Of a stretch of DNA of 26,774 bases, positions 1 to 6,219 are shown in pieces. How positions within the stretch are numbered: the stretch's first letter is position 1; each line of letters opens with the position of its first letter. This DNA is from a virus. The translations under genes and the position numbers were made by a program. Below the pieces are notes generated by a model. The model was not told the DNA's origin. It saw only the letters and a program-made list of their open reading frames with translations, and did no database searches. The stretch spans positions 1 to 26,774 of IMG/VR virus record IMGVR_UViG_3300044982_000024; one strand, written 5' to 3'.

Positions 1-146
1 TGTGCTGGTCTGTCGCACAACCGTAAAATGGCTGGCTTGGCACAAGGTAATCATCGACTTAGGGTCGCAGCCCCGCAGTTTCTTGGCGATTCCGGGTATC
101 CCGGTAAAAATCGTTGAAAATCTGCAGTTTGCAATCAACAGCCGAT

Positions 147-232
147 GCGAAAGTGGCGGAATTGGTAGACGCACTGGATTTAGGTTCCAGCGGGTAACCC
201 CCGTAAGGGTTCGAGTCCCTTCTTTCGCACCA
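147..232 (+). tRNA. tRNA-Leu (anticodon UAG)
   Basis: Full cloverleaf can be read: a perfect 7-bp acceptor stem (GCGAAAG with CTTTCGC), a leucine-type D arm (TGGCGGAATTGGTAGACGC), a CTGGA/TCCAG anticodon stem with loop TTTAGGT (anticodon TAG), a long class-II variable arm, a GGTTCGAGTCC T arm, discriminator A and encoded CCA (230-232). It is host DNA and the presumed integration target: the integrase gene begins its stop 84 bp away and points at it. Confidence 0.97.
206..232 (+). other. Probable attL (tRNA-Leu 3' end)
   Basis: Inferred, not proven. Tyrosine integrases commonly use the 3' half of a tRNA gene as attB and restore it on integration; here the tRNA is intact and int lies directly inside, convergent with it. 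No second copy of the T-arm/acceptor sequence was seen in the rest of the window, so attR should lie beyond base 26774. Exact core boundaries cannot be set from one end. Confidence 0.5.
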
Positions 233-315
233 CCGGTTTTGAGATAAATCAGACAGTTAGGCTTTGTTGACTCGTCAATCATCTGATCCTTCCGTTTATC
301 TCTGTCTCTCTATCA

Positions 316-1512
316 TCAAATCGAAGCACTAGAACCGCTCTCGTCATCCTTGCGGAGTTTCGAGAGTGCCGAGGCCGCTGCGGATAGCTGACGGGTCTCC
401 AGGTGCGTGTAGATGTCGGTCGTCTTAAGGTCACTGTGGCCGAGCCACTCCTTGACCACCTTGATGTCCACACCGGCCCGCAGGAGCCGACTGGCGCACG
501 TATGGCGCAGCGAGTGGATCACGCAGTCCCGGTGCTTCACCCCGGCCTTCTCCTTGGCCCTGGTCCATATGTCCTGAGCGCGCCGCTTGTCCAGGTCAGC
601 GAACGGGCCACCTGGAACCTGCTTGCACTTCTCAAACTCCTTGCGGCATTTTGGGGTCATTGGCACCGAGCGTGGCTTACCGGTCTTCAGCACCTCGGGG
701 CGGAACAGCTCGATCATCCCTACGTCCGATCCCCTCGGCATCACCAGCTCCTCGTGTAACAGCCCCAGGGCTTCCCCTAGGCGCAACCCGGATTCCACCA
801 GGACCACGAACAGTCGGTGATAGCGGTGGGCGTCCAGCTTGCGCGGAGGGCCTCCCTGTGGACCAGGGCGTTCATCGTCCAGGGTGAGGACGGCCTCGAA
901 GATGGCCTTCTCGTCGGCAGGGGGCATGAAGTATTGCCGTCCGCCCCGCTCAGCCACCTCTTTGACCTTCGGGAACGAGCCGGGCACACCCTTCCAGTCC
1001 GTTTGTTCGAGCGCCACGTTGAACATACGGCGCAGGCAGGCGAGATGGCGATTGATCGTTGCACCGGCCAGTCCTGAGTCGGCCAGCTTCTCCGTGAGGT
1101 CTAGGACATGCCGGGACTGGATAGACGCGAGCGGTGTATCTGCGCCGAGGATCGCCTCAATCGCTCGACACTTCACCGCGTAGTCCTCGCGGGACTTCAG
1201 GGCACCCCAAATCGACCGGGACTTCAGGCAGACGTCAAAGGCTTGCTTGAGCGTCATGGCCTCGTCCGCACGAAGCGCGGCACGGGCCGATGGGCTGTCC
1301 TCGCCGCGCACCAGGGCGACCAGGGCGGCTTTCGAGATGCCCGGGTTGGCGGTCATCGCCGCGACCACGGCGTTCTCTTTGCTCTGAGCGAGGCCGAGGT
1401 TGCGGGTGCCGGTGGAAAGAACCTCACGGCGACCGCCGACCTGGACGCGCATCATGTAGTACCGACGATCAGGTGAGCCGGGTTTGACTGTTCCCTTCAG
1501 CTTGAGAGGCAT
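316..1512 (-). CDS. int: Tyrosine site-specific integrase
   Basis: A 398-residue tyrosine recombinase that would integrate and excise the prophage at the tRNA-Leu. Catalytic residues are all visible: Arg244 in SGLRLGEALGL, a Lys near 276-279 (LKTGKPRSV), His333-x-x-Arg336 (HSLRHT), His359 (WLGHS) and the nucleophile Tyr368 (DIYTHL). Residues about 85-175 form the helical core-binding (SAM-like) domain; the first 60 residues look like an arm-binding domain. ATG start at 1512 has GGAG seven bases upstream. A strong terminator lies directly in front of the gene (1531-1555), separating it from the MarR-like gene, so int expression probably needs read-through or its own weak promoter. Length and motifs are normal for the phage integrase family. 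Confidence 0.97.
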   Translation of the reverse strand: MPLKLKGTVKPGSPDRRYYMMRVQVGGRREVLSTGTRNLGLAQSKENAVVAAMTANPGISKAALVALVRGEDSPSARAALRADEAMTLKQAFDVCLKSRSIWGALKSREDYAVKCRAIEAILGADTPLASIQSRHVLDLTEKLADSGLAGATINRHLACLRRMFNVALEQTDWKGVPGSFPKVKEVAERGGRQYFMPPADEKAIFEAVLTLDDERPGPQGGPPRKLDAHRYHRLFVVLVESGLRLGEALGLLHEELVMPRGSDVGMIELFRPEVLKTGKPRSVPMTPKCRKEFEKCKQVPGGPFADLDKRRAQDIWTRAKEKAGVKHRDCVIHSLRHTCASRLLRAGVDIKVVKEWLGHSDLKTTDIYTHLETRQLSAAASALSKLRKDDESGSSASI

Positions 1513-1530
1513 GGTGTATCTCCAGAAACG

Positions 1531-1555
1531 AAAAAACCCGCCACATGGGCGGGTT
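1531..1555 (-). terminator. Rho-independent terminator before int
   Basis: Eight-bp stem (AACCCGCC with GGCGGGTT) around loop ACATG; on the minus strand it is followed by six T. It lies after the MarR-like gene and ends about 20 bp before the int start, immediately upstream of the int Shine-Dalgarno. Confidence 0.85.
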
Positions 1556-1579
1556 CGGTAAGCGAACGTAGGGCGCTCC

Positions 1580-1966
1580 CTACTGCTTCATTGCATCCCT
1601 CAGAAGTCGATTCATCGTCCGCGCAAGGTCATTGGCGAACGCTTTGCCTTCGTCGGTCAGCTCGACCACGTTGAGGCGGTTATCGGTTTCGAGGGGAGAG
1701 AGTTTGACTACGGGGCGCAGCGGGGATTGAACCACCCCCTGCCGCTGTCCACGTAGGTATCGGAGCTGGCGAGAGAGAACTGCGGGATCTTCTGATCCCA
1801 CCACCTCACCGATCTCGGGTTGAGTGACTCCGGGGTTTTCGATCACGGCTAGCAATGTCGATAGGTTCGACACTGTGAACTGAGGGTTTGCCTGAAGCTC
1901 CGTCTTGGCTTGCTTCAGAACCACCCGCAGTATGTGTGCCGCTTGCTTGGCGGTCAGGATGGTCAT
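1580..1966 (-). CDS. MarR-like winged-helix regulator
   Basis: A 128-residue protein with a central winged helix-turn-helix: residues about 45-75 read PGVTQPEIGEVVG then AVLSRQLRYL, a MarR-type helix-turn-helix, followed by a wing (RPVVKLSP) and the typical ELTDEGKAFANDLA end. The frame is open upstream to 2032, but the start chosen here is ATG 1966, which has AAGGA at good spacing and lies just downstream of a promoter at 2000-2028. It is likely a DNA-binding repressor acting near int, perhaps on lysogeny or excision; its target is not shown by the sequence. A terminator follows. Confidence 0.8.
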   Translation of the reverse strand: MTILTAKQAAHILRVVLKQAKTELQANPQFTVSNLSTLLAVIENPGVTQPEIGEVVGSEDPAVLSRQLRYLRGQRQGVVQSPLRPVVKLSPLETDNRLNVVELTDEGKAFANDLARTMNRLLRDAMKQ

Positions 1967-1999
1967 CGTAAATCCTTGCGGGCTTATTCCGTTGCCCCC

Positions 2000-2028
2000 A
2001 TGATATGTAAAGCTTGGCGAGTCCACAA
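2000..2028 (-). promoter_or_regulatory. Promoter for the MarR-like gene
   Basis: Minus strand: -35 TTGTGG (2028-2023), 17-bp spacer, -10 TATCAT (2005-2000, five of six consensus bases). The predicted start near 1993 gives a leader of about 27 bases ahead of the AAGGA and ATG at 1966. Confidence 0.55.
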
Positions 2029-2351
2029 GCAATTATGGCGCTCGTCACGCTGCTGCGATACACCCAAAACTGGCCTCTCCTGAAGTCTTCGATGTGGCCT
2101 AAAGATATGCGGGGTAGAAGCATTGCCAGATGTATCACGTGATGAATCATGCCCTGTTCCTGTTCTTTGATTGGTTTTGATTTAGGTATTAAAGACAGCA
2201 TTGAAAACGTTTATCAAGGCTTGAAAAACTCACAGTTCGTCCGTGAGCATGTGCCTGTGGGCGCAAGTTCTTGATAGTGCTTCCGTTACGGAATCGGATG
2301 AACTTGCGTCTAGTTCAGCGTTCAGTCGGTCCCACAGTGACACCGGGTAAC
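2029..2351. other. Non-coding interval with nested inverted repeats
   Basis: No convincing gene. Three inverted repeats are visible: CTCAC/GTGAG (2229-2233 with 2243-2247); an outer pair CGCAAGTTC (2262-2270) and GAACTTGCG (2300-2308); and inside it TTCCG-TTA-CGGAA (2281-2293). The nested pair could form a cruciform or a two-tier RNA hairpin. There is no T-tract, so a terminator is unlikely. An operator or structured RNA is possible. AT-rich DNA at 2165-2230 may hold promoters. Confidence 0.45.
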
Positions 2352-2525
2352 TCATCCGCTCCCCCGTGCCGCGTCGATCAGAAACAGCATCCACCCAACG
2401 GTGAAAAAGAAAGCTGCCACGTGTGTCAGAACTTGGGACTGGAGTGCTGTAGCTAGGAGACCTAGGGACATCACGAAGATGGCGTAGACAATCACGGCCT
2501 TATAAGACCGCGCAAAGTAGGGCAT
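2352..2525 (-). CDS. Small two-helix membrane protein
   Basis: Fifty-seven residues starting MPYFARSYK. The start at 2525 is preferred over an upstream in-frame start because AGGAGG lies four bases before it. Two hydrophobic stretches (about residues 9-26 and 32-49, rich in V, I, A, F, L) predict two membrane helices with a very short loop. It stands alone on the minus strand, divergent from the cargo genes beginning at 2615. No family recognised; small prophage membrane proteins of this kind often act in exclusion or lysis control, but nothing here proves that. Confidence 0.6.
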   Translation of the reverse strand: MPYFARSYKAVIVYAIFVMSLGLLATALQSQVLTHVAAFFFTVGWMLFLIDAARGSG

Positions 2526-2614
2526 TGAACCTCCTGCGTTATCATGTGACGCCCGTGGAGTCAGGCACCGGAACATCCCGCGTGTGCGGCGACCGATGAA
2601 GCGGGCACCATTCG

Positions 2615-2899
2615 ATGAAAAAAGTTAAAGATTCAAGCGTTACGTGGACGCGCTACTCGACTCACACCGGCCAGGAATACGGCCCGAGTTACGCGCGGGA
2701 TGCCACTGGTTCAATCGTTGGCAGCGTGTCGCAATGCGTGGGCGATAAAAGCCACATATGGATTTCCAACGTAAACCCTCAGCCCGGCATGGGCGGATTC
2801 AAGCGGTCTTGCCACGCGCCATCCGAGGAGCGCGCGAGGTATTACGTCGAGTGCTGGGCCAAGTACCATCAGAAGGCAGCAGTCCATAACGAAGGGTGA
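2615..2899 (+). CDS. Hypothetical protein, first gene of the SRAP cluster
   Basis: Ninety-four residues, start MKKVKDSSV. Soluble and aromatic-rich, with a conserved-looking middle (SIVGSVSQCVGDKSHIWISN) and a C-terminal helix with REY/WAKYH-type content; no transmembrane segment and no recognised motif. The Shine-Dalgarno is weak. The stop at 2899 overlaps the GTG that opens the next reading frame and is six bases before the ATG of the SRAP gene, so the two are almost certainly cotranscribed and translationally coupled. Function unknown. Confidence 0.6.
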   Translation: MKKVKDSSVTWTRYSTHTGQEYGPSYARDATGSIVGSVSQCVGDKSHIWISNVNPQPGMGGFKRSCHAPSEERARYYVECWAKYHQKAAVHNEG

Positions 2900-2904
2900 C
2901 AGCG

Positions 2905-3870
2905 ATGTGTTACTCGGCTCAGGTTTGGGCGGACTACCACCTATTCAGGAGGAAGTTCGGCTCCGATATCTCGATCACGGACTTCTACGAGGAGTTCTAC
3001 AAGCGCAAGCGCCAGGGCAATTTGTTCCCGAAGGCGGCCGACATGGCGTTTGCGAATCCAAAGAACGACGAGGAACGCTGGATCAAGGCATTGATTGATG
3101 ACCTCAACGCCCAAGCGGCCCACAAACAAGAGACAGAGCTATTTGAGCAGCGCACCCGATTGAACGAAGCGGAGCGCAAGCTAGAAAAGAAGATCACAAA
3201 GACAGCCACCGAAAGTAAGCGCATCGCTACCAACAGAATCGACCGCGCACTTGCGAAGCTCGATGATCTCAAGCGCAAAGAGCTGAAGCCTCGTGACACA
3301 CGCATCTTTCCCGACTGGTACGCGCCGGTTCTGTTTGTGGAGGACGGCAAGCTCAAGCTGCTGCCCATGCGTTACCACTGCCGCCCAGCAGGGATGCCGA
3401 AGTCAATCGATCGCACGAAAGACGGCAAGGTCAGCGGCACGTACAACGCGCGCCGCGATAATCTCGAAAGGTTCTGGCGTAAACAGTTCGGTTACACACA
3501 CGGTATTGCCGTGGTGTCGTCGTTTTATGAGAACGTGTCCCGGCACATGAACGAGGGCAGGGAACTCAAACCGGGCGAGAAGGAGGAGAACCTCGTCCTC
3601 CACTTCAATCCCCAGCCGCCGCATGACATGTTCGTGGCGTGCCTATGGTCCTATTGGAAGGAAGGGGACGAAGACCTTTATTCGTTCGCGGCTATCACCG
3701 ACGAGCCGCCGCCTGAGATTGCAGCGGCGGGGCATGATCGATGCATTATCCCGATCAAGGAGGAGAACATAGACGCGTGGCTCCGTCCTGATCCGAAGAA
3801 CGTAGACGCCATGTACGCGATCCTTGATGACCGCGACAGGCCGTTCTACGAGTACGAGATGGCTGCATAA
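2905..3870 (+). CDS. SRAP-family (HMCES/YedK-type) abasic-site protein
   Basis: A 321-residue SRAP-domain protein. Members crosslink to abasic sites in single-stranded DNA through Cys2 and shield them. The start is set at ATG 2905, not the GTG at 2896, because this puts Cys at position 2 (MCYSAQ), as the mechanism needs. The other active-site residues are in place: Asn181 in YNARRDN, Glu209 in SSFYEN (YedK: GFYEW), and His277 in GHDRCIIPI (YedK: IHDRMP-like) followed by the IDAWL helix. Odd: residues about 60-130 are a highly charged helical, coiled-coil-like insertion not present in the small bacterial YedK, and the protein is roughly 100 residues longer. SRAP genes occur in prophages; a role guarding phage DNA during infection or the host SOS response is an inference. 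Confidence 0.88.
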   Translation: MCYSAQVWADYHLFRRKFGSDISITDFYEEFYKRKRQGNLFPKAADMAFANPKNDEERWIKALIDDLNAQAAHKQETELFEQRTRLNEAERKLEKKITKTATESKRIATNRIDRALAKLDDLKRKELKPRDTRIFPDWYAPVLFVEDGKLKLLPMRYHCRPAGMPKSIDRTKDGKVSGTYNARRDNLERFWRKQFGYTHGIAVVSSFYENVSRHMNEGRELKPGEKEENLVLHFNPQPPHDMFVACLWSYWKEGDEDLYSFAAITDEPPPEIAAAGHDRCIIPIKEENIDAWLRPDPKNVDAMYAILDDRDRPFYEYEMAA

Positions 3871-3894
3871 TAAATCGAAGGACAGGGGAGCTAT

Positions 3895-4386
3895 ATGGGG
3901 TTCGTAGAGTCAGTAGTTGAGCTTGTGGGCAAATCGATTAGATGGACGGTATCAGTTTTCATAGCGACACTGATCCTTCTCCTCCTGCCGCGCGTGACAT
4001 CTGGCCATTTCAATCCGCTCCCCGAGAGCGTAGTGGGATACGTCTTTGCTGTTTGCGTCTTGTGCGGGACGTATATTCTGGTTTGCTTCGTCGTGTTTCT
4101 TTCTACGAAGGCACCCGAGGGGTTCAAGGGTGTGCGTCAGATCATTGCTCGTCGCCATTTGAGCGATTTAGAGATCCAAACGCTCTCGTTTCTCGGTAAG
4201 AAGCCGACTGAAGTCCAAATGGTGGATGAGCTGACTCATCAGACTGCTTCAAAACTCCAAATCGTCCATGCTTGCACTTTACTGACGGACAAGGGCTATG
4301 CCCATTACGACAAGTTTTACGGCTACATCGGTCTGACTGATGCCGGTCGTGCGCTCTTGGTCAAGAAGCTGCATGGAAAGAAGTAG
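3895..4386 (+). CDS. SieB-like two-TM protein with C-terminal winged helix
   Basis: A 163-residue protein with two N-terminal membrane helices (about residues 16-34 and 47-69) and a cytoplasmic C-terminal domain (about 88-155) whose pattern LSDLEIQTLSFL...LQIVHACTLLTDKGYAHYDK...IGLTDAGRALL looks like a winged helix. This layout (two TM helices, small helical C-domain, about 160-190 residues) matches the superinfection-exclusion protein SieB of lambdoid phages. Clear GGGGAG before ATG 3895. It follows SRAP by 24 bp and is convergent with ardA, eight bases away. Exclusion of other phages is the best guess; family membership was not tested by search. Confidence 0.6.
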   Translation: MGFVESVVELVGKSIRWTVSVFIATLILLLLPRVTSGHFNPLPESVVGYVFAVCVLCGTYILVCFVVFLSTKAPEGFKGVRQIIARRHLSDLEIQTLSFLGKKPTEVQMVDELTHQTASKLQIVHACTLLTDKGYAHYDKFYGYIGLTDAGRALLVKKLHGKK

Positions 4387-4394
4387 ACCCTGAG

Positions 4395-4979
4395 TTAGCT
4401 CCAAAACGCGTACACGGTGCCTTCGTAGCTCACGAATCCAACCTCTCCGCCGTACTTCAAGTCGCGTAGGTACGCCTCATAGTTGAAGTAATTCCGCAGG
4501 TTCTCTGGCATCTCACTAAGGACGCCCATCTCGTCCACGAAGTTTTCGACCCACTCCAGTTCGCTATCCGCCGAACCGGCCTGCTTGTCGTTGAAGTCGT
4601 CCTCTGTCGCGTAATGAGTGCCGACATGTTCCACGTAGGCGAGCCATGCTTCCCCGTGGTCACCGATGCGCTCGGCCATCTCGGCCACATCGGATAGGGA
4701 AGGGTTCTCGCCCAAATTCGGGAAGTCGTCGTAATCGTGAATCGACCACTCCTCCGCGCTAGGGATGGTGCCGTACCCATTGCACGGCTTGCACCGTTGG
4801 CTGTCCCGCTCATGCTCGCAATCAGGGCACGACACACGGACGTTGGGATGCTTGGACGTTCGCAACATCGCGTTGATCTCGTCCTGAATCTCGCCCTCGT
4901 CCTTCCCGTCCAGGTCGATCCACACCCCGAGAAGGTGACCGGCGTTGTAGTCGCTGAGGCTCGCAAAGTAAGCGCGCAT
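4395..4979 (-). CDS. ardA: Antirestriction protein ArdA
   Basis: ArdA is an acidic DNA mimic that binds and inhibits type I restriction enzymes, protecting incoming DNA. The 194-residue protein shows the family's hallmark segments: ASLSDYNAGHLLGVWIDL (residues 6-22), FPNLGENPSL (86-95), AERIGDHGEAWLAY (102-115) and PENLRNYFNYEAYLRDL (158-174). It is strongly acidic. Unusual is a four-cysteine element, CPDC (51-54) and CKPC followed by NGYG (63-70), a zinc-ribbon or DnaJ-like knuckle in the N-terminal domain. Start ATG 4979 has GGAGG seven bases upstream. It begins two bases after the stop of the gene at 4982-5272, so the pair forms an operon. Confidence 0.93.
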   Translation of the reverse strand: MRAYFASLSDYNAGHLLGVWIDLDGKDEGEIQDEINAMLRTSKHPNVRVSCPDCEHERDSQRCKPCNGYGTIPSAEEWSIHDYDDFPNLGENPSLSDVAEMAERIGDHGEAWLAYVEHVGTHYATEDDFNDKQAGSADSELEWVENFVDEMGVLSEMPENLRNYFNYEAYLRDLKYGGEVGFVSYEGTVYAFWS

Positions 4980-4981
4980 GG

Positions 4982-5272
4982 TCACGCCTCCGCGCCGTCG
5001 CGTTGCGGCCTCGCCTTGTTTACGTCCGCCAGTTCCCGCTCTAGCGACTCCCTGCGGCGGTCGATGGTGCAAATCAGGGCATCCCGCAGAGCGTCCCGTA
5101 CAGGAGAAAAGAACTCAGCGGGAATTGAAACGCGACCCATGTGCTGCGGCCTACCTTCCGTATAGCTGAGAACGGCTACATCCACGGCGGAAGCGAACAG
5201 CTTCTCTAAGTCGAGCGCGTCGATCTGCTTAAGCGCGATCAGCAGCGTTTCCGTTGTCTCGGTCGGTTTCAT
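4982..5272 (-). CDS. Hypothetical protein cotranscribed with ardA
   Basis: Ninety-six residues, start MKPTETTET at ATG 5272 with GGAGG seven bases upstream; an upstream in-frame start at 5293 lacks such a site and overlaps the terminator. Predicted mostly helical and soluble, with a charged C-terminal helix (DRRRESLERELADVNKARP). Its stop is two bases before the ardA start, so it is probably functionally linked to ardA or simply its leader cistron. No domain recognised. The promoter must lie upstream of or overlap the terminator at 5295-5319. Confidence 0.7.
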   Translation of the reverse strand: MKPTETTETLLIALKQIDALDLEKLFASAVDVAVLSYTEGRPQHMGRVSIPAEFFSPVRDALRDALICTIDRRRESLERELADVNKARPQRDGAEA

Positions 5273-5294
5273 CGTTGGCCCTCCAATGGGCAAT

Positions 5295-5319
5295 AAAAAA
5301 CCCGGCGCTGTGGCCGGGT
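5295..5319 (-). terminator. Terminator just upstream of the ardA operon
   Basis: Seven-bp stem (ACCCGGC with GCCGGGT), loop GCTGTG, followed on the minus strand by six T. It ends 22 bp before the start of the 4982-5272 gene, leaving no room for a promoter between them. Confidence 0.82.
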
Positions 5320-5334
5320 GTAAGCTTTCGTCCT

Positions 5335-5520
5335 ATGTGGACGTGTATTCGCTGCGGTACTGCGCTGTCAGTTGAAGACGCGCCGCCGAACGTCGATGAC
5401 TTCGGGGTTCACTTCATGTGCCCCGTATGTGGCCGTAGGAACCGCCTAAAGAACATCGGCAGGGAAGGGATTGAGGATGACATCGTGCTGATGCAGATTG
5501 ATGATCCCGACCCCAAGTAA
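5335..5520 (+). CDS. Zinc-ribbon miniprotein
   Basis: Sixty-one residues, MWTCIRCGTAL... with two CxxC pairs (Cys4/Cys7 and Cys29/Cys32) separated by 21 residues: a single treble-clef or zinc-ribbon fold. The tail is acidic (EDDIVLMQIDDPDP). There is no obvious Shine-Dalgarno; the start at 5335 is chosen because the zinc ribbon begins there, while the longer in-frame opening upstream runs through the terminator hairpin. Such miniproteins may contact nucleic acid or a protein partner; no specific function can be given. A hairpin lies eight bases after the stop. Confidence 0.6.
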   Translation: MWTCIRCGTALSVEDAPPNVDDFGVHFMCPVCGRRNRLKNIGREGIEDDIVLMQIDDPDPK

Positions 5521-5527
5521 CTCCACA

Positions 5528-5554
5528 GGTGCCCGCTGATATCGAACGGGCACC
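5528..5554 (+). other. Hairpin after the zinc-ribbon gene
   Basis: Perfect eight-bp inverted repeat, GGTGCCCG and CGGGCACC, with an 11-base loop. There is no immediate T-tract (the nearest, TTTT, begins 15 bases later), so it is at best a weak terminator or an RNA-stabilising stem for the gene ending at 5520. Confidence 0.45.
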
Positions 5555-5580
5555 GATTGAGCGACCAGTTTTAGGACAAC

Positions 5581-5604
5581 AAAAACCCGGCTTGTGGCCG
5601 GGTT
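5581..5604 (-). terminator. Terminator of the small-protein operon
   Basis: Eight-bp stem AACCCGGC / GCCGGGTT with loop TTGTG; five T follow on the minus strand. It sits 26 bp after the stop of the last small gene (5631-5753). Confidence 0.85.
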
Positions 5605-5630
5605 CGGTTAGCGTTCGGTTTGTTCGGTCG

Positions 5631-5753
5631 TTATCGGTGCTGGAGATACGTATGGACACCCAGAACGATAAAGCCGATAGCTACAAGCGCCGTGAAGGTG
5701 TATGCGCGAAGGCGCTGCATGCGGCTCAAATGTTGGGCTGCTTTCTGTCCCAT
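5631..5753 (-). CDS. 40-residue single-TM protein
   Basis: Read directly from the minus strand: starts MGQKAAQHLSRMQRLRAY, then a membrane helix (TFTALVAIGFIVLGV), then a short tail ending HTYLQHR. A basic amphipathic N-terminus before one TM helix predicts N-in topology. AGGA lies eight bases before ATG 5753. It is the last gene of a chain of tiny genes and is followed by a terminator. Unrecognised; its size and form recall small phage toxins, inhibitors or membrane modulators. Confidence 0.5.
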   Translation of the reverse strand: MGQKAAQHLSRMQRLRAYTFTALVAIGFIVLGVHTYLQHR

Positions 5754-5756
5754 TTT

Positions 5757-5798
5757 TCAGTTCCTCAGCTCATCGGCGTGTGCGACCAATGTTAGCAC
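5757..5798 (-). CDS. Possible 13-residue leader peptide
   Basis: GTG at 5798 has a perfect GGGAGG five bases upstream and opens a 13-codon frame (MLTLVAHADELRN) that ends three bases before the ATG of the 40-residue gene. The ribosome site is much better than the frame is long, which suggests translational coupling to the next gene, or a start-codon artefact. Low certainty. Confidence 0.3.
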   Translation of the reverse strand: MLTLVAHADELRN

Positions 5799-5811
5799 CG
5801 CAACCTCCCGC

Positions 5812-5955
5812 TCACCACGCAGGCGCGGCCCGAAGTGCACAGATACGCCCGAGTACCCAGTTCACGGCGCGCAAGGCTTCATAGGCATCGCTGGCGGCCA
5901 CATACGTAAATTCCTCTGTGCCGTCCTCTCGCGCAAACTCCACCCGGAAAGTCAT
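5812..5955 (-). CDS. 47-residue hypothetical protein
   Basis: Starts MTFRVEFAREDG at ATG 5955, whose ATG overlaps the TGA of the preceding gene (ATGA), so translation is coupled. The sequence looks like a beta hairpin (FRVEF...EEFTYVAA) followed by a helix with SDAYEALRAVNWVLGRI. No known motif; ends ALRAAPAW. Soluble, probably structured. Missed by length-limited gene finding. Confidence 0.5.
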   Translation of the reverse strand: MTFRVEFAREDGTEEFTYVAASDAYEALRAVNWVLGRICALRAAPAW

Positions 5956-6077
5956 GCGACGGCCCTCCGCATTGCTATAGACCAACCCGCAGGGACATCC
6001 TCGCGAGGCCCGATGTACGCCATGCGTTCCACTGCGGAACCGATGAGTCTTACCAGTCGAAAACGATAGATTTTCAT
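5952..6077 (-). CDS. 41-residue basic hypothetical protein
   Basis: Starts MKIYRFRLVRLIGSAVERMAY at ATG 6077, with GGGGG about five bases upstream and only one base after the previous gene's stop; its TGA overlaps the next ATG. Rich in Arg, with a helical start and a GPREDVPAGW middle. No family recognised. Overlap at both ends is good evidence that it is translated as part of the operon. Confidence 0.5.
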   Translation of the reverse strand: MKIYRFRLVRLIGSAVERMAYIGPREDVPAGWSIAMRRAVA

Positions 6078-6078
6078 G

Positions 6079-6171
6079 TCAGCCCCCGATCCCCAGGGCG
6101 CGGCACACCACGTTGCCCAGGCCAGCGCCGCATACAACGCAGGCCACCAAAACCATCAGCATTCCGCCCAT
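6079..6171 (-). CDS. 30-residue hydrophobic peptide (or 62-residue form)
   Basis: MGGMLMVLVACVVCGAGLG... is one membrane helix with several Cys. ATG 6171 has GGAG seven bases upstream. The frame also extends to ATG 6267, which has an even stronger site (AGGAG and GGGAG within 14 bases) and would add 32 Arg-rich residues; but that form must be translated through the terminator hairpin at 6195-6219. Both starts may be used: translation from 6267 would melt the hairpin and let RNA polymerase continue into the operon. First gene of the small-protein operon. Confidence 0.45.
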   Translation of the reverse strand: MGGMLMVLVACVVCGAGLGNVVCRALGIGG

Positions 6172-6194
6172 GTCCTTACTCCGTCTTCTGAAAT

Positions 6195-6219
6195 CAAAAG
6201 GGCACCCGTTAGGTGCCCT
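6195..6219 (-). terminator. Terminator/attenuator before the small-protein operon
   Basis: Eight-bp perfect stem AGGGCACC / GGTGCCCT with loop of five, followed on the minus strand by TTTT. It would end leftward transcripts from the promoters at 6631-6658 and 6876-6903, or attenuate entry to the small-gene operon that starts 24 bp later. Confidence 0.75.

Noticed and set aside
2-247. 81-codon + strand frame across the tRNA
   Set aside because: It is the well-known spurious translation of a leucine tRNA gene (CESGGIGRRTGF-type peptide).
1806-2201. 131-codon minus-strand frame overlapping the MarR-like gene
   Set aside because: Overlaps the better-supported regulator in another frame and spans its promoter.
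5414-6069. Search for a CRISPR array or insertion sequence among the hairpins and terminators
   Set aside because: The repeats are isolated terminators or single inverted repeats, with no regular repeat-spacer pattern; no transposase or terminal inverted repeats seen anywhere in the window.
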